Positions 1 through 12,359 of a stretch of DNA of 64,000 bases are shown here, piece by piece. The notes under the pieces were generated by a model. It was not told the origin of the DNA. It ran no database searches and saw only the letters and a program-made list of their open reading frames with translations. The stretch lies in assembly GCA_030141605.1 (NCBI GenBank), contig JAQGDQ010000187.1:132501-196500 (forward strand). The letters are read 5' to 3'. This DNA comes from Tubiluchus corallicola. Taxonomy: Eukaryota > Priapulida > Priapulimorpha > Priapulimorphida > Tubiluchidae. How positions within the stretch are numbered: position 1 is the stretch's first letter; every line of letters begins with the position of its first letter. A program made the position numbers and the translations under genes.

Positions 1-369
1 TGTTTTATATACAGATCTATGCGCAGGCAAGTCAAGTCAGTGTTGCAAAATGAATGCAATATTGAAAATTTGACGTGTCACCAAATGTTCCGCTAACAGT
101 AATTGGACACTGGCTCCATCCATGGGCATTGGGCAAAAGTGTCAAGGCATTAGAAGTAAGGAGGTTGAAATTGCGTTCACACTTTCAGATAATTATGTTC
201 TGTCCTCATTATATGTAATACTCCTTAATAATTATCCAATTCTCATTAGACAACAAAACAAAAATTACCAAACATGTTTTCTTATACATGTCGGAGTTTA
301 AGGTTCGTTTCGAACGCTTAACCTTTACGAGCAAAATCCAGCATTAGTGCGCCAAGAAATTTGCCATAT
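1..369. other. Leading edge, no gene seen
   Basis: No ORF, RNA gene or clear repeat is visible. It may contain the unrecognisable 5' part of the retroelement relic that becomes readable from about 370. Confidence 0.4.
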
Positions 370-2100
370 GTCTGCTACTGATGACGATTTTACATTGATT
401 GAGGTGTGTGAAACCACCGCCGCTGTGAAGTTGGATCAAAATGGAGGGCTGTCGGGGGTTCCACCAGAAATGCCTGAGATACATTATATCAGTCGTGGCT
501 AAGCTTCTTACTGACAATATTTACGTTGTTTCGGTGTGCTTACATCCACCAGCCGGGTTTCTTCACTGCTAGTAATTCAAGAAAAGTCGTCGATGGTCCA
601 GCGACAACACCCGCGGTATACCAGCAATGAATACCTTCGCTAAACGGTAATTGTGTGATGCCATGCTCTGTCAACGCCTTCAAAAATATCTTTGGCCTGA
701 TGGAAACAAGCAGGCGCTCAGCGGAGCATAATCCTGCAGCATATCCTCATTCGTCGGTTACTCATGGATTATGCAATGTGCCAAAATAAGCTGTTTATAA
801 TCTACATCGAGTTTAGTAAAGTGTGCGACAGAGTGCTTCGTGGTGCAATAAGGTACCGTGGCGGATTTAGTATATGGATATGCCACGGTGTCGGCTATTT
901 ATACTTATATTCTGATACACGGATGATTTTAGGAACAGCTACTATTACAACAACCAGGAAACTCCAACATCTTGCTTTCGTTTTACCTTGTCATTTGTAA
1001 AATTTTGTATCTAAATTTATTGTTAAGTTAAACACGAGTTAAACAAGTGTGTGTGTGGAATAGATGACTTTCTTTGTTGGCTTCATTGTCTACTGCATAT
1101 GGATGATATCCTGCGTGCCTCATCTAAAAATGACTTTCGGTGCTCTCATCTGTTTGTGAAGTATCAGTTATAGTCATCAATTCAGAGAAGACAAAATTTA
1201 CGGTGGTGAACGGTTCTCTGGCAGAGAGAGCAGATCTTGTGGTTAACAATGTGGGCGTGGTGAGTTGCGGAGGTAACACTTATTTGGGCGTTGTTTTTAA
1301 ATAAGATGGGTTGTCTGGTCCTGCTGTTAGGGAACGTTTTAAATTTAAATCGAAGCAACCACACTTGACGAAATTTGTCTGGTTTGTAACTAAGTACTAA
1401 GACATTCCATTTTGGATAAAACGGAAGGTTCTAGAATGTGCGTTGATCTCGTCCGTCTGAATAAGGCCTGGATGAAGTAGATATGTTGTGGTGCTCGAAT
1501 TGGAGAGGTCCATGGTGCATTACTATTACAGTTTTACTGAGGGTTCGAAACAAATGACGTATGTCTATTAGAATTTGGTAATTGTTTCAAAATTGGTAAA
1601 TCAGCGTCAAGTTACGTCGTATGGCAGCGTCAAATGTGGAATATATGTAAAGATGCACAAACAAAGGGAAGGGTAATTACTTGTATTTAGATAGTGTTAT
1701 GAATGCAGTGAATCATACCTATATGTCCGAAGTTCTGGCCGTACAAAATACTTTTTTGGAAATAAATCCCAGCTTGTCTGTGCATCCAGTGTATGGGAAC
1801 ACAGAGTTACCGGAGTACAAACTTATCACAAAAATTATCACAAGAATAAGGGTGTCATCTCACAGTATGGCTATAAAAATAGACCGTTGGGCAAATTTAC
1901 CTCGTGAGTGGACGTTGTGTACTTGCACAGAGATGCAGACAGAAGAGCATTTTTTCTAGGTCACACAGTACCCGCTTAATTAAAATAACATTGCAAGTTT
2001 ATTTGATGGAGAACTATTCAAAACTGTAAATTTCATTTATGATTGCATAGGCCATTTAACTATATATTGCAGGTTTTTGTTGGCTGACACATGACTGCAT
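370..2100 (+). mobile_element. Decayed non-LTR retrotransposon (RT plus C-terminal region)
   Basis: Relic of a LINE ORF2 that would have made a reverse transcriptase copying element RNA at a nicked chromosomal target. Conserved blocks occur in the correct order but in shifting frames with stops. They are: a SGVPPEM block near 430-470; RGIPAMNTFAK at about 617-650; a CQRLQKY-like block; KLFIIYIEFSKVCDRV at about 786-834; and a GTATITTT block near 930. The catalytic box reads HMDD at 1096-1107 where active enzymes have Y/F-A-D-D. Then come NSEKTKF and YLGVVF at about 1180-1300 and a KVLECALISSV block near 1430. The 3' ORF (1681-1959) carries RVSSHSMAIKIDRW and a Cys-rich CTCTEMQTEEHFF tail typical of these proteins. 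No 5' end, target duplication or 3' tail could be fixed. The order and number of matching blocks make the class secure; the clade is not assigned. Confidence 0.85.
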
Positions 2101-2344
2101 CTTTTGTGATTATCATGTCCTAAGTAAAAAAATTTTTACAGATTGGTACGACTTTTAGCCAAATGCGTCTATCGATTCACAGATTTTCCAATTGGTGTAT
2201 TTGTGAAAATACTTTGTGCAGCTATGCTAGGTCTGATGTTTCGTACAATTTGAAAATCATTACCGCCTGCTGATAAAACCATCGGGTATACGTCGATTAT
2301 ACAAATGCTTCAAGTAAAAATTTGATTTCCAGATATAAAATATT

Positions 2345-2572
2345 TATCTGACTGTCTGTCAGTCCGTCCGTCCACCCGTGTCTCTCTCCCTTCCTCTTCC
2401 ATTCATCAATCCATCCGTCCGTCCGTCCGTCCGTCCGTACGTACGTCCGTCCGTTCATCCATCCATCCATCCATCAATCCATCCATCCATCCATCCATCC
2501 ATCCATCCATCCATCCATCCATCCATCCATCCATCCATCCATCCATCCATCAATCCATTCATCCATCCATTT
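2345..2572. repeat. Microsatellite (TCCG)n then (ATCC)n
   Basis: Tetranucleotide array. A TCCG-rich block to about 2453 gives way to a long, nearly pure ATCC/CCAT block from about 2456 to 2568. The Pro-Ser-Ile-His ORF read across it is an artefact of the repeat. Confidence 0.97.
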
Positions 2573-2599
2573 AGCATTATTGTCGATTTCCGATTATTT

Positions 2600-4005
2600 T
2601 GACACCAAAATTATTGTAACACTATTGTAATGTGAATGCATGCCATTATCTTATTCAACAAGTTCATAACAACATTTCAGAAATAATCGAAATCAGCTTT
2701 TTAAGATTTTTCTGCTAGCCTACTTTTTCGTGGTCTTTGTTTTCCTGTTTTCTGGTCATTTTTTGTACACATTTTTTATGTGTTTCGCAACTTTCGCTTC
2801 ACGTGAACAAGCTAGTTAATGTGATAATTTTTTTATGTTAACGGGAAAGTGATGTGTTTAATATTTTTAATGGTTTCAAATCGGAGTACCAGCAATAGCT
2901 AGTGGAAATAACAGTTATAAGAGCAATTTACCAACTAATCAGCCACTTCTTAGATGTCTTAATTTTTTTAAATGAGATACTCCTTCTAGATGAGGTCAAC
3001 CAAGGCACAGGGTCTCACTTGTGCCATAACTGGTTTATCCACATTTCACCATGAGTGGCGCTATAGCAGAGCGAGTTGAACTAAACTTGAATCCGGATTA
3101 TGCCGCGTCATCCCATTACAACTTGTATAGGCTTCCAATTTAGCCGGTCGTAAGTTTTATGTCGACAACGGCTCGTAAAAGTCGCCTGTCAGTTTAAGGT
3201 GTGAAAAACACAAGCCCTAACTTTATCCACTTAAAGGCGCTTGATAAAGCGGTGCTGTCAATGCAAGCTTGGAAAGCTCTCATGCCATGCATTAGCAATC
3301 ATTGTTAAATACCACAAGCAGATCTATAGATTTTGGTATAGGATTTTGCTCTGATGTACGAAACTGAACCCTTTCCTCCTTAAGAGTCATGTTTGCATTT
3401 GAAAGGCATGCAACCGTGTTTTTGCATTCATCGTTATTATTCATCAATAATAATAATATTAGGAATCAACAGGCATAAAGTGTGAAACAGACAGACCTGA
3501 GGTAACTGTAGAGACCAGTTCTAAGAGAAAGTATCATATATTAGACCATTTAGTTTTCACCGTCGTCTTTAAATAAATAGACGTCTTGTTTTTTATTTTC
3601 TAAAGTCGGAACATTTAGAAATAATTATCTAGTCGAAGAATATTTTCGAGACAGTTTGAATGTTGACGTAGAAAGTCACTGCGTAAAAAGGTCTTAAAGT
3701 AAGCCTGGTTTCGGACCTCGAACTTCGTATTCTTTAATTTTGGTACATACATCGTTCTTATGGAGTGTCATATGTACTTTAATAGGCATGTATAGTGGAA
3801 GTGAGAAACATTTTAATTTTTAAGAAGAAAATGAGAAGAAACAAGAACACTAAAAGCAGTGGTAGAAATAGTAGCGAACTAGTCCGGAATGCGAAGCATT
3901 GGATCATTTAACTTTTTCTGCCCAACTGTCAGTATATCGTTTAGAACACTATTTACCATTGTCATGGATCCGCTTTTACATTATTATTTACGTTATTTCA
4001 ATAGA
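2600..4005. other. No recognisable gene
   Basis: AT-rich spacer or intron with no ORF of note, RNA gene or family-assignable repeat. A short (AAT)n run lies near 3446-3462. Confidence 0.5.
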
Positions 4006-4205
4006 ATTTCTCTCTTCCCTTCTCTGCCTCCTTCCTCCTTCCCCTCTCTCTCCTGTTTCTTTCTCTCTTTCTGTTTCCCCTTCTCTCTCTCTCTCTCTCT
4101 CTCTGTCCCCCTATTTCTCTTTCTCTTTCTTTCTCTCCCTTTCTTCTCATTTTTTTCTTTCTTTTCCTCTCACTTCCTCTGTCTCTTCCTTCCTCTCGTT
4201 TTAGT
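4006..4205. repeat. Polypyrimidine (CT)n tract
   Basis: About 200 bases of C/T with a pure (CT)n core near 4081-4103. ORFs on both strands here (Ser/Leu/Phe-rich one way, Arg/Glu-rich the other) are products of the simple repeat. Confidence 0.95.
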
Positions 4206-4209
4206 ATTT

Positions 4210-6315
4210 GTATATTTAGCTTTATCCTGTGAAATTCATTGTGGAAAACTATTAAAAGTACCTGCATGTAATTAGAGCGCAGTATTGCACCAGCAAATGC
4301 ACTGCCACCTGCTCAAAGATTTTTTCTATTGAAACAACACCTAACCGTCAAAAAATCTCTCATATTTCTATATATCTTCGTCGGATTCATTTGTCATTAA
4401 CATTACTAACATTGTACTTAATCTTTGCTTATTGCTCTTGAAATGATGATAGTAGCTAGTTGTTAACAGATTACAGACACTCATTTTCAGTTGCCATAGA
4501 ATCCAATTTTTCGTAAAAATTTTGTATCCATTGTCTTGTTAACGTCACAATTAGTAAATTTTAAAGTTGTGTTATACGAACGAGACCAACATCACGGCGA
4601 AATAAACGGCCCAGCAAGGGAGTAAGACAAAAAGTAAACAAAATGAAAGAAAGCAGGAAAAGGAGGGAAAGAGAAGAACAATAACAATAAGGCAAAAAGG
4701 AGAAAGATACAATCGCTATAGACAATGTAAAAAGGCAATCACTTAATCAGGCTGATATGGAATTTTTCAGTACCTGGCATCAGTCGTTATTTGCTTAGTG
4801 TTGAAGCCCTGCATGTGGCTAAGTTTCTTTGTCCGTTGAGAAGATTTGCGTTTAAGCAGTTTGTATTTTCAACGAAACTTAAAGGGTTTCTTTGTTCCTC
4901 GAGCAGAAAATATCAAACGCTTGATTAGGTCTAAAGGCACTTGGAGTTGAAATTTATTTGTCGCTCTTGTTGATTAAATAAGTTCGAATCAAGAGCACTG
5001 AAATTGCTCGATAAAGACTGTTGTTCAATTAAGTGTTCGGACGCATATCCCACGACACCTCACAAGCCGCTACTGGAAAATGAGTTTTCTGTGAGAGTGC
5101 GAATTGAATGGCATCAAACAAGCATCGATACAGTCTCATGATATTGCAATATTGCTCTTAATATGGAACCCACACCCCAGAGCCTTACTGTAGTTCATTC
5201 AAACCTACTAGAAACTCTACATCATAAAGTGAAACCTGGTTTTATTAGCCACTACGAGGGACTATAAGCCAGATTTTATTTGCTACGCTTTCAGCATTTC
5301 AAATGCCATATTCCAGACCTAGCAGCAGGTGCCTTCAATCAACGGTCGTTCATTTTTGATTAAGCCTGCAGCCATTGAGAATGACTATACCCATGCAACA
5401 ATTTTCAAGATTTATTGAATAATTCTTTCAGAGGGCATATCCATTGAAATTTATAATAACATTTATAACTTTCAGATTTCTAAGTGCTCCATCTTCTTAC
5501 CTCTCTATAAATAACTTATTGACAGGCTTTATTTTGTTATAATTAATGTTTATTTATAGTCATAATCACTGTTTATAGGTAGCTTACTTGTGGAAACATT
5601 TTCAATTTATTTTTGTTTGCCACCTGAAACTTTTATTCTGTACATGGCTTGATCAGTTTTTGTTGCAACAATGCAAGCGAAGTCGATAGGATGATTTACG
5701 TTCCTTTTATGGAGCTTCGAGTGCGCAAGGTAATTTTTGTTGGTTGATTATGTGCGCAGATTTGAAGCCGTTTGATGCTACTGTTTATAGTTAGATATAC
5801 AGTGACTTAAGTTGAAAGTGTTAGTGACTGACTAAGTCGAACAAAAGATTTCTTGTGTTTTAACTATTTAGACTTTTTAGTTGAAATCTACCATCATTTC
5901 CTATCTTGGTGTGAGTAAAATTAGCATTAGTGACGAAGCAAAATTTTCTTCCTTTCTGGGATACAGGATTAATTTTTTTTGTTTCTTGGGCTGTTGTGAT
6001 ATTGCAAGGGTTAGTAAAGAGTCGAAACTCTGTTAAATATTAATGGTTTGTTTGCTTGGACTTCAGCAGGGTGTGATTACAAAATGAATTGCAGAACGGG
6101 CCTATTGTGACTGCTATAAAGGTAAGCAAACCACGGATCTCGTAATTTGTGATTAGAGTGTGTAAAATACGCATTTCACTGAATATGTTCAAAAATATGT
6201 ATGTAGCTCTGAACTTGAGAGCAGCTGCTTAAGGTTTCTTTAGTTCGATCCCGTGTGCATGTATGTGCTCTGATTGATTGTGTACTGCTATGATGTAAAT
6301 TCAGACCAACTCTGC
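4210..6315. other. No recognisable gene
   Basis: Non-coding AT-rich sequence. Parts of 4790-5160 are less simple than their flanks and could be regulatory, but no motif proves it. No splice-bounded exon was found. Confidence 0.45.
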
Positions 6316-6320
6316 TAATT

Positions 6321-6392
6321 GACCGCAATAGCTCAGCCAGCAGAGCGTGTGTTTGAGAGTACAAGATTCTGTACTCAATTCCTGATTGGACC
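6321..6392 (+). repeat. tRNA-like sequence, probably a tRNA-derived SINE head
   Basis: An A-box-like stretch TAGCTCAGCCAGCAGAGC (6329-6346) matches the Pol III internal promoter pattern TAGCTCAG..GG.AGAGC. It is followed about 25 bases later by a degenerate B box (GTACTCAATTCCT). The cloverleaf stems do not pair well, so a working tRNA is unlikely. Confidence 0.5.
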
Positions 6393-6464
6393 GACCACAA
6401 TTTTTCAGTGTCTTGTGTCTCCTTTTTCAGTTAGTTAAACAAATTTTAAGTAGGATGCCTCTTA

Positions 6465-6720
6465 ACGAGATGGGGCATGCAGCCTAGAGGTAGCGTCGTC
6501 GTCTTGGCTACTGAAGTTAAAATAACATCCTAAACATTCAGCATCACCCTGGAAAGTGTCATTAGCTGTATTGATTTGGGCTGTTTACGTCACAGAGTTA
6601 CACATCTGAACGTGGCTGAGACACTTCTGTGTCTCATCTTAGTGGCTCATCTTAGAGACACAGTCTTGATAATGGGTCAGGTCCCGGTCTCGCCTCCACC
6701 ATTCAGTTTAAGTAAGACTT
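6465..6720 (+). repeat. Possible second SINE-like segment
   Basis: An A-box-like GCCTAGAGGTAGCG (about 6482) and a later GGTCCCGGTCTCGCC (about 6679) lie too far apart for a tRNA. They resemble a degenerate composite SINE. A small hairpin (GTGTCTC...GAGACAC) lies at about 6630-6662. Confidence 0.25.
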
Positions 6721-6964
6721 GCACTGAATACTGATTCCGGTTTGCAGGATTCCGAAATGTACTAAAAAATATTCCGTGCAGATAAACAAAATAGTACAAT
6801 CGAGTGTTTTCCCACTAATGCCGATGCAAATGACGTGCATTAAAGTAGTCCATATCATAGTAAAACAGTGCTTTAAAACAATCGAGTAACAATAGTGAAG
6901 AGGTAGAACCTGAGCTGTAGGAGCTTTTGTAGCTGAGAGCTTCATCAATCAATATAGCCATGGG

Positions 6965-8060
6965 TTTCAGATATCTAAATCTTGCTCAACCAATTTTTTT
7001 GAACGTCTTGATGACTGGACTACGACTTGTGAGAAGGTGTTGATGTGATATACCTTGCTTTTCGTAAAGCTATCTATACTGTGCCGCATAAGCATTTGTA
7101 AGCTAAGCTACAATATTCTGGTGTTAGAGATTGTATTCTTAAAAGGATAAAGGCTTTCTTAGCGTCTCGCAGACAGCGCATGGTTATAATTGGCACATGT
7201 TCTAATTGGAGTCATGTTACAAGTGGAGTTCAACAAGGATATATATCAGGACCTGTTTTGTTTCTGTTATTCGTAAACGATCTACCAGATTCAATCACTT
7301 CAGATATTAGTATGTTTGTCGATGATACTAAAGTGTACCGTAAAAGTGCTTTCTACAGTTGATTCCACTCCGCCTTCAGCAAGACTTGTTCCAGTTAGTG
7401 ACTTGGTATGATAAATGGCTGTTGTTTAATGCTGACAAATGTGTTGTGTTACAATTCAAAGCAAAAATTCCAGCACAGTATTATGTGAATGGCAAAAAAT
7501 GTTATGTGAATGTGCAATTGTTTCTTACGACCTTAAACCTTCAGGAGGCAAAGAGAATGATTGGTTTGATCAAGCGATGTTTTGTTAAACGTGAGCCGAA
7601 CCAATTGTTAACGCTACGTAACGGATTTGTATGACCCATACTAGAATATTCAAGTATAGTTTGGTCTTCCTCGCTACAGTTTGGCATCAAGACACGGCAA
7701 AAAGTTTAAGATAGGTGCCTGCGTTTATGTTATGCAGCTGATTTACGTATTGAGATATGTAGGTATACACTCTCCAACAGTGAAGAGAAACAGCCGATGC
7801 ACATGAGGTATGTGAGCACCTGAATGGAGATAATCGTGTTTCGTGTACGAAACTGTTCAAAGCTTCATCTTTACGATCAGCTCGTGATCACTTTAAGACT
7901 TTAAGAAACTATTCGAACCTTTCGCAAGAACTAAATGCAAGAGGCCGTTCTTTTGTCATCGTGTAGTGGACATGTGGAATAGTTTACCAAAGAGTGTTAT
8001 CAGTGTACCTAATTTAAGCCTATCTAAGGAGAAATCGAAGGTTTCAAATTAACTATGTTT
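6965..8060 (+). mobile_element. Decayed CR1/Jockey-type non-LTR retrotransposon (RT domain)
   Basis: Reverse-transcriptase relic of a LINE from a different group than the one at 0.4-2.1 kb. RT blocks run in order with several frame changes. They are: an RSCSTNFFE start; FRKAF-equivalent sequence near 7060; SRRQRMVIIGTCSNW at about 7160-7210; VTSGVQQGYISGPVLF (canonical SGV-QG--LGP box) at 7214-7261; FVNDLPDSITSD; and a catalytic FVDDT at about 7315-7330 in place of F/YADDT. LQQDLFQL..WYDKWLLFNADKC follows at 7374-7440, then KRMIGLIKRCFVKREPN near 7550-7600. The C-terminal thumb and end (degenerate WTCGIVYQRV for VDVWNSLP near 7970) reach about 8050. Frameshifts and stops show it is dead. Confidence 0.85.
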
Positions 8061-8367
8061 TATGAAGTTATGAAAATTAACAAAAAATACCTATAAAGAA
8101 CTGTTTGTCATTTTCTATTGTCTATTACCGGAATAAAATAGAGTAAGCTTTCCAAAATGGTTATAATAGTTGTGTGATCTAGATGTACCGTGTGGTGTGT
8201 CATTTTGCCTCAGAATTCAGTTGACTTAACTATTTTTTTCTAAAAAACCAGTCCTGAATTTCATCCATTTTAGAAAAGTGAACTGTTCTCTCCATTGGCT
8301 TCCTTTCAAATACGAAAAACTGCAGCATTTCCACAACAATGGTCGATAAACACAACACTGCGTTAGA

Positions 8368-8568
8368 TCAGCTGGGATGAAAAAAATTCATTAACACTTG
8401 TTCATAATAATAAAACTTGTCAATGTTCTGTTGCATTGCTGAAAAAGTCTCGTCATCTGATGAGTAACGCTTGAGGTAGGTAGCTAATTGCTGACCGAGT
8501 TGCAGAATATAAATACACTGAGTGGGCCATTTAACTCGTTGGACCATTTTGCCCAGTTTTCTCCCCAT
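8368..8568 (-). CDS. Candidate small ORF, unknown (66 codons)
   Basis: Not recognised. The ATG lies in a strong context (AAACCATGGGG) and opens 66 codons with a polar, coding-like composition, rich in Gln, Lys and Tyr. No signal peptide or membrane segment is seen. Upstream sequence on the same strand (8600-8740) is richer in G+C. No donor or acceptor frames it, and chance ORFs of this size are common here. Confidence 0.22.
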   Translation of the reverse strand: MGRKLGKMVQRVKWPTQCIYILQLGQQLATYLKRYSSDDETFSAMQQNIDKFYYYEQVLMNFFHPS

Positions 8569-8569
8569 G

Positions 8570-9397
8570 GTTTTGTATATTTGTCCAGCTTAACGACTAT
8601 ACTACATGACCATTAGTGTGATGGCAACCAAAATTGCATTGTTATTGCAGGCTTGCAGCTACCAAAAACGCTGGGGAGTAACTTTCTAGCTGCACGCTGA
8701 CTACACCCTTCGCCCGCGTTTCTCTTACATGTTTATTATTTCGTGATAATTACTCAATTTCTGGTTTCATTGAATTGGTTTCATTTCATTAGGCATCTGC
8801 CAAGACGAAAGGTGCAACGTTGTCAATTTATGTGTTCTGTACTATATATTCTTGTAACCTTCTATCTCAGCGCCCAACAATTTTCTCGTATTCGCCTATG
8901 GAAAGATGGCATGACTTTTCTTCTGCGAGTTCTTGATTACGTAAAGTTTATGAAGAAGCCACGCATATTCTTGTCGCTTATATGGTTGTCAGTTTTTTTC
9001 CCAATTATTATGCTATCGTAAATAAATTAGTGACACATAACAGGCTACGCGATACTGTTATTTTATAACAGTTAACAATGTGGACTGAATTTATAGCTCG
9101 CCGCAGTAGCCACAAAATTTAGATTTATGGTCCATCAATAAACGTATAAAAGATGTTCCGTTTGAATGGCTAGTTAAGCTGTATATCTTTTCTTGATGAG
9201 ATGAATTCGCAAAACATTCAAAAATTGAGCATATAAAGCCGCAGCAGGTTTTAGTGACAATATTTTTATAAACTGTTAATCCTATGGAAAAAATCAATTG
9301 CGTTTCCATAAATCTTTTCAAACCGTAAAAATGCTACTGGGTTGGTTCTCTAATTGATCACCCAGATTGCTGCCACTACAGACTCTTATTAAAAGTC
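8570..9397. other. Weak ORFs only
   Basis: A 92-codon plus-strand ORF (8743-9021) is hydrophobic and AT-driven. A 76-codon minus-strand ORF (9091-9321) starts at a non-ATG codon. Neither has splice support or recognisable similarity; both are treated as chance. Confidence 0.4.
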
Positions 9398-9589
9398 TTA
9401 AAATGTCCAGTCTTTATCAGCCCTAGGATAAATTTGGATGCACATCTTGGTTTTTGTAGACGTGGAAAATTGATCCGGTGTGCAGTTCATACTTGTAACG
9501 GCAACTGTGTGGGACTGTTCATATTCGTTATATGTAGTGTAAACGCTGGACTGGATCGAAACCGAACTAGATTTTGGTGAATTAGGCAT
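9398..9589 (-). CDS. Candidate coding ORF or 3' exon, unknown
   Basis: From the ATG at 9587-9589 this minus-strand frame runs 63 codons to a stop at 9398-9400. The product is Ser/Thr-rich at its start (SPKSSSVSIQSS). It then turns more complex, with Tyr-, Cys- and Pro-containing stretches, and ends in Asp-Trp-Thr-Phe. Composition is protein-like and G+C higher than in the flanks. An in-frame stop lies four codons before the ATG. The only nearby acceptor-like site (ATCTAG) has a poor pyrimidine tract. It could be a small gene, a terminal exon or chance; no family was recognised. Confidence 0.3.
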   Translation of the reverse strand: MPNSPKSSSVSIQSSVYTTYNEYEQSHTVAVTSMNCTPDQFSTSTKTKMCIQIYPRADKDWTF

Positions 9590-9599
9590 AAAATTCACA

Positions 9600-12125
9600 G
9601 AGTTTTAAACGCTATATGCACTGCTATTAATATGACAGCGTTCCCTAACTGTTGTGCATGAGTGATTATTTATTGTTACCGGTTGTTAACAGTATGATGT
9701 TTCACGAAATGGTATGAAAGAAACCATGTTTGACGTTTTTGTTGGGTTTTACTGATTTCATCATTTCCTTAGCACTTTACTTTTTAAACTCGCAGTGTTT
9801 TTGTGTAAAGCCTATAGTGTACTTTTCCAGCTGTAGGGAAAGTAAATTGCCATGTTCACGCCATGTTTGTTTTTTGAAAAAATGTCAAGTGAATACGCTT
9901 TCGCTATGCCAGATGTTGAATTAATACAAAGCAGGCTTTTCTGGTGCCTAAGTCTAACTTATGTACGACCGACAGTTAAGTATTGTACAGCTCTGCAATG
10001 ATGATGCGAGTGTGGATAGAGCTTTGTTAGTGCACTAACATTTACAACAAAAAGACCTTTTTACGTGTAGGCCTCCAGCCGTTAATTTCTTTTAAGCGTT
10101 TCCTGTCTAAGCTTATTAACCACTGAAAGACTATTTCATTCCCGCTTTAGGTTGGTCAAACGACGTGTTCCGTAGTACACGAACATTCCACGTAATACAT
10201 ACTTAAGTGTTGAAAAGTCCAATTTGTTCAGTCCGTGGCCAATTTTTCTGGAATTTTGCTGAGTACATTGGCTCAGTTCTCCCTGCAAAGTGCTTGTGGT
10301 GTGCTTGATATGGATAAATAGGATAATCCTCATTCATCCCCCGTCTGTGTGTGTGCAGTCGTTTTGAACAACCACATTGTGTGTGACTGAGTGCAGTCTG
10401 GCTGCTTGCAGTTCATAAGAAACGCCGGTTAAATTTGTTTAAACTATAATGCTAACAGGTCATCGGCAGAACGTTCAGACAATATCAGGGCTGCTAGCGA
10501 TTATTGGCTGATTTTTGAAGTGACTGGCTTCTTGCCTGAGGTAGTAATTTGCTAGTTACTAGCTGAAGTTCCGTATTTCTAAAGTCTACCCAACCTACGA
10601 AAGCGTAAAATGCTTTTGCTGATAAAAGTAAATTAGTTATAGTTATTGGTTTAATATGAAATTTCGAGTCAAAAGTTAGAGCAGCAGTAATCCTAGCTAG
10701 AGAAGCAATATTTGTAATTGTTCATATTGTGTATGTAATTTGTGTCTTTGTTACTCAACAATCGGCTTAGCTTGCCTTTCGACTAAAAATTTATTTCTGT
10801 GTTGCCTATTTCTATGACAGCCAGTTAGAAACCTGGCAGAATAACAGACCTTGCAACTGACATACAATTGACAAATAAAACTACAGACAGGTTCGGAATC
10901 GAAAACAGAAAGCTAATCTGATAACTACTATAAAACTTATAGAAACCCATTAAAATTGGAAGTCTGTGGCATTCGTGGACACGCGTACGAAAAGTGCCTG
11001 CTAGGATTCATTAGTTAACTGTGGGCAAAACGAAACAACTATCATTGCTTGCAGCTTTTTACAATGTACATGTCATATCATGCCCTTAAACAACAACTAC
11101 GAACAACAACAAATCGGGAATTCAGCCACCTTTTAACTGTCCTGGGCTCGGAGTCGTAAATGAAATGAAATTTCAGGATTTTTGCTTTATAGTAGAACTA
11201 CTTTTGTTACACGGTCAAAGGTATTATGCAAAGTGTCAAATAAAGGGGACATTGTTATGAACAGTTTACTATACATGAATGTTTAGCTAGTATTATGAAT
11301 AGGTACTGTAAGTACTGCGGGATGGGAAAGCCACACACCTATCCTTCAACAAGTGCATAAGTTGGAAACCAGGTTGTCGTCCTAGTTTTATTTCGACGGT
11401 TTCAGTCGGCACGTCTATAGCTATGAAGTAAAGACGTTTGCTCTGTACGTGTTACCTGCAGACTATGTAATGTGTTGCAGTTTGGCATTTAGCATTATAT
11501 ATAGCTGTGATTACAGTTAAAGGACAGTAACGTTTTCGAGCAGTCTAGATACGTTGTGATACATTTTGTGTACCATCGGAGTTTACAGCCAAATGGATAC
11601 TGGGGATAATTTGCTTAAGCCGTTATGGAGTTACTACTGTTCATGTGGAAAGTTTGGACTGAATATCACTGCATAAATTTACCTGACGCTAGCCTCTGAG
11701 AAAGTTAAACCATTCACGATGTCATCTCACCTACCTCATAGACGGGACAGTGCACACTTCGTTTCCAGTGACGTCACCAGTGATTATGTGGCATGCCAAG
11801 ACGTTAATGGACAGTAAACCATCTCAGCGTGGACAGGTTTTTCGGTGCACCTCCCAGGGAAAGGGTAATTAGTGAGTACCTAGTGTATTAGAATTTAATT
11901 TGTTTATCTTTAGTTGGGTTTTGCCTCGTATTTATCTGATTGCTTTTGAAAATTATCTTTTTGATCATATCATCACAAATTTGTTAATTAAATTTTGATT
12001 GTTCTTTATACACAAAATATGTATCTTGGAGTGCGTTTCTTTGTGAACGTTTAAAAGGTATTTGAATAGTGAAAATATTATGAATAGTTCACACTTTGTT
12101 AGCTAAACACAATAACAGCAACTCA
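9600..12125. other. No firm gene
   Basis: Mostly AT-rich non-coding sequence. A 65-codon minus-strand ATG ORF (10136-10333) has fair composition but no other support. A short frame near 11700-11822 reads as polar peptide and ends in a stop, but has no convincing acceptor. A CRE-like palindrome TGACGTCA lies at about 11769-11776. Confidence 0.4.
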
Positions 12126-12129
12126 AGGC

Positions 12130-12275
12130 CGACACTTAAGATCCCACTCGTGATTCGAACCCACATCTTTTATCTCAAGGTACGCCCCGTAGAGGTACCT
12201 ATGAGAAACTGATTCAGTTTCTAAACTATTAACATCTGTGTACTACTACCTCTCCGCTCGGCTAGGAGTACTAGT
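12130..12275 (-). repeat. tRNA-derived SINE-like repeat
   Basis: On the minus strand, CCTAGCCGAGCGGAGAGGT (A-box-like, about 12250-12270) and GTGGGTTCGAATCACG (good B box, about 12145-12160) are in the right order but about 90 bases apart. This is longer than a tRNA, as in a tRNA-derived SINE or an interrupted tRNA pseudogene. Confidence 0.5.
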
Positions 12276-12359
12276 TTGGGAATTGTTGAAGAAAATCTGG
12301 CTTAAATAAGGAACAGAAAACCAACAAAGTAAAACCCGGCGTCACAGACATCTTGCGTA

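Noticed and set aside
2378-2602. Pro-Ser-Ile-His repeat ORF
   Set aside because: Direct translation of (ATCC)n and (TCCG)n microsatellite.
3889-4275. 128- and 101-codon Ser/Leu/Phe ORFs and their minus-strand Arg/Glu counterpart
   Set aside because: Products of the polypyrimidine tract; the same happens at the (GA)n tract at 41.9 kb.
10534-10556. TGAGGTAGTA, identical to the let-7 seed region
   Set aside because: The following bases diverge from let-7, and no complementary 3' arm that would form the precursor hairpin lies downstream or upstream.
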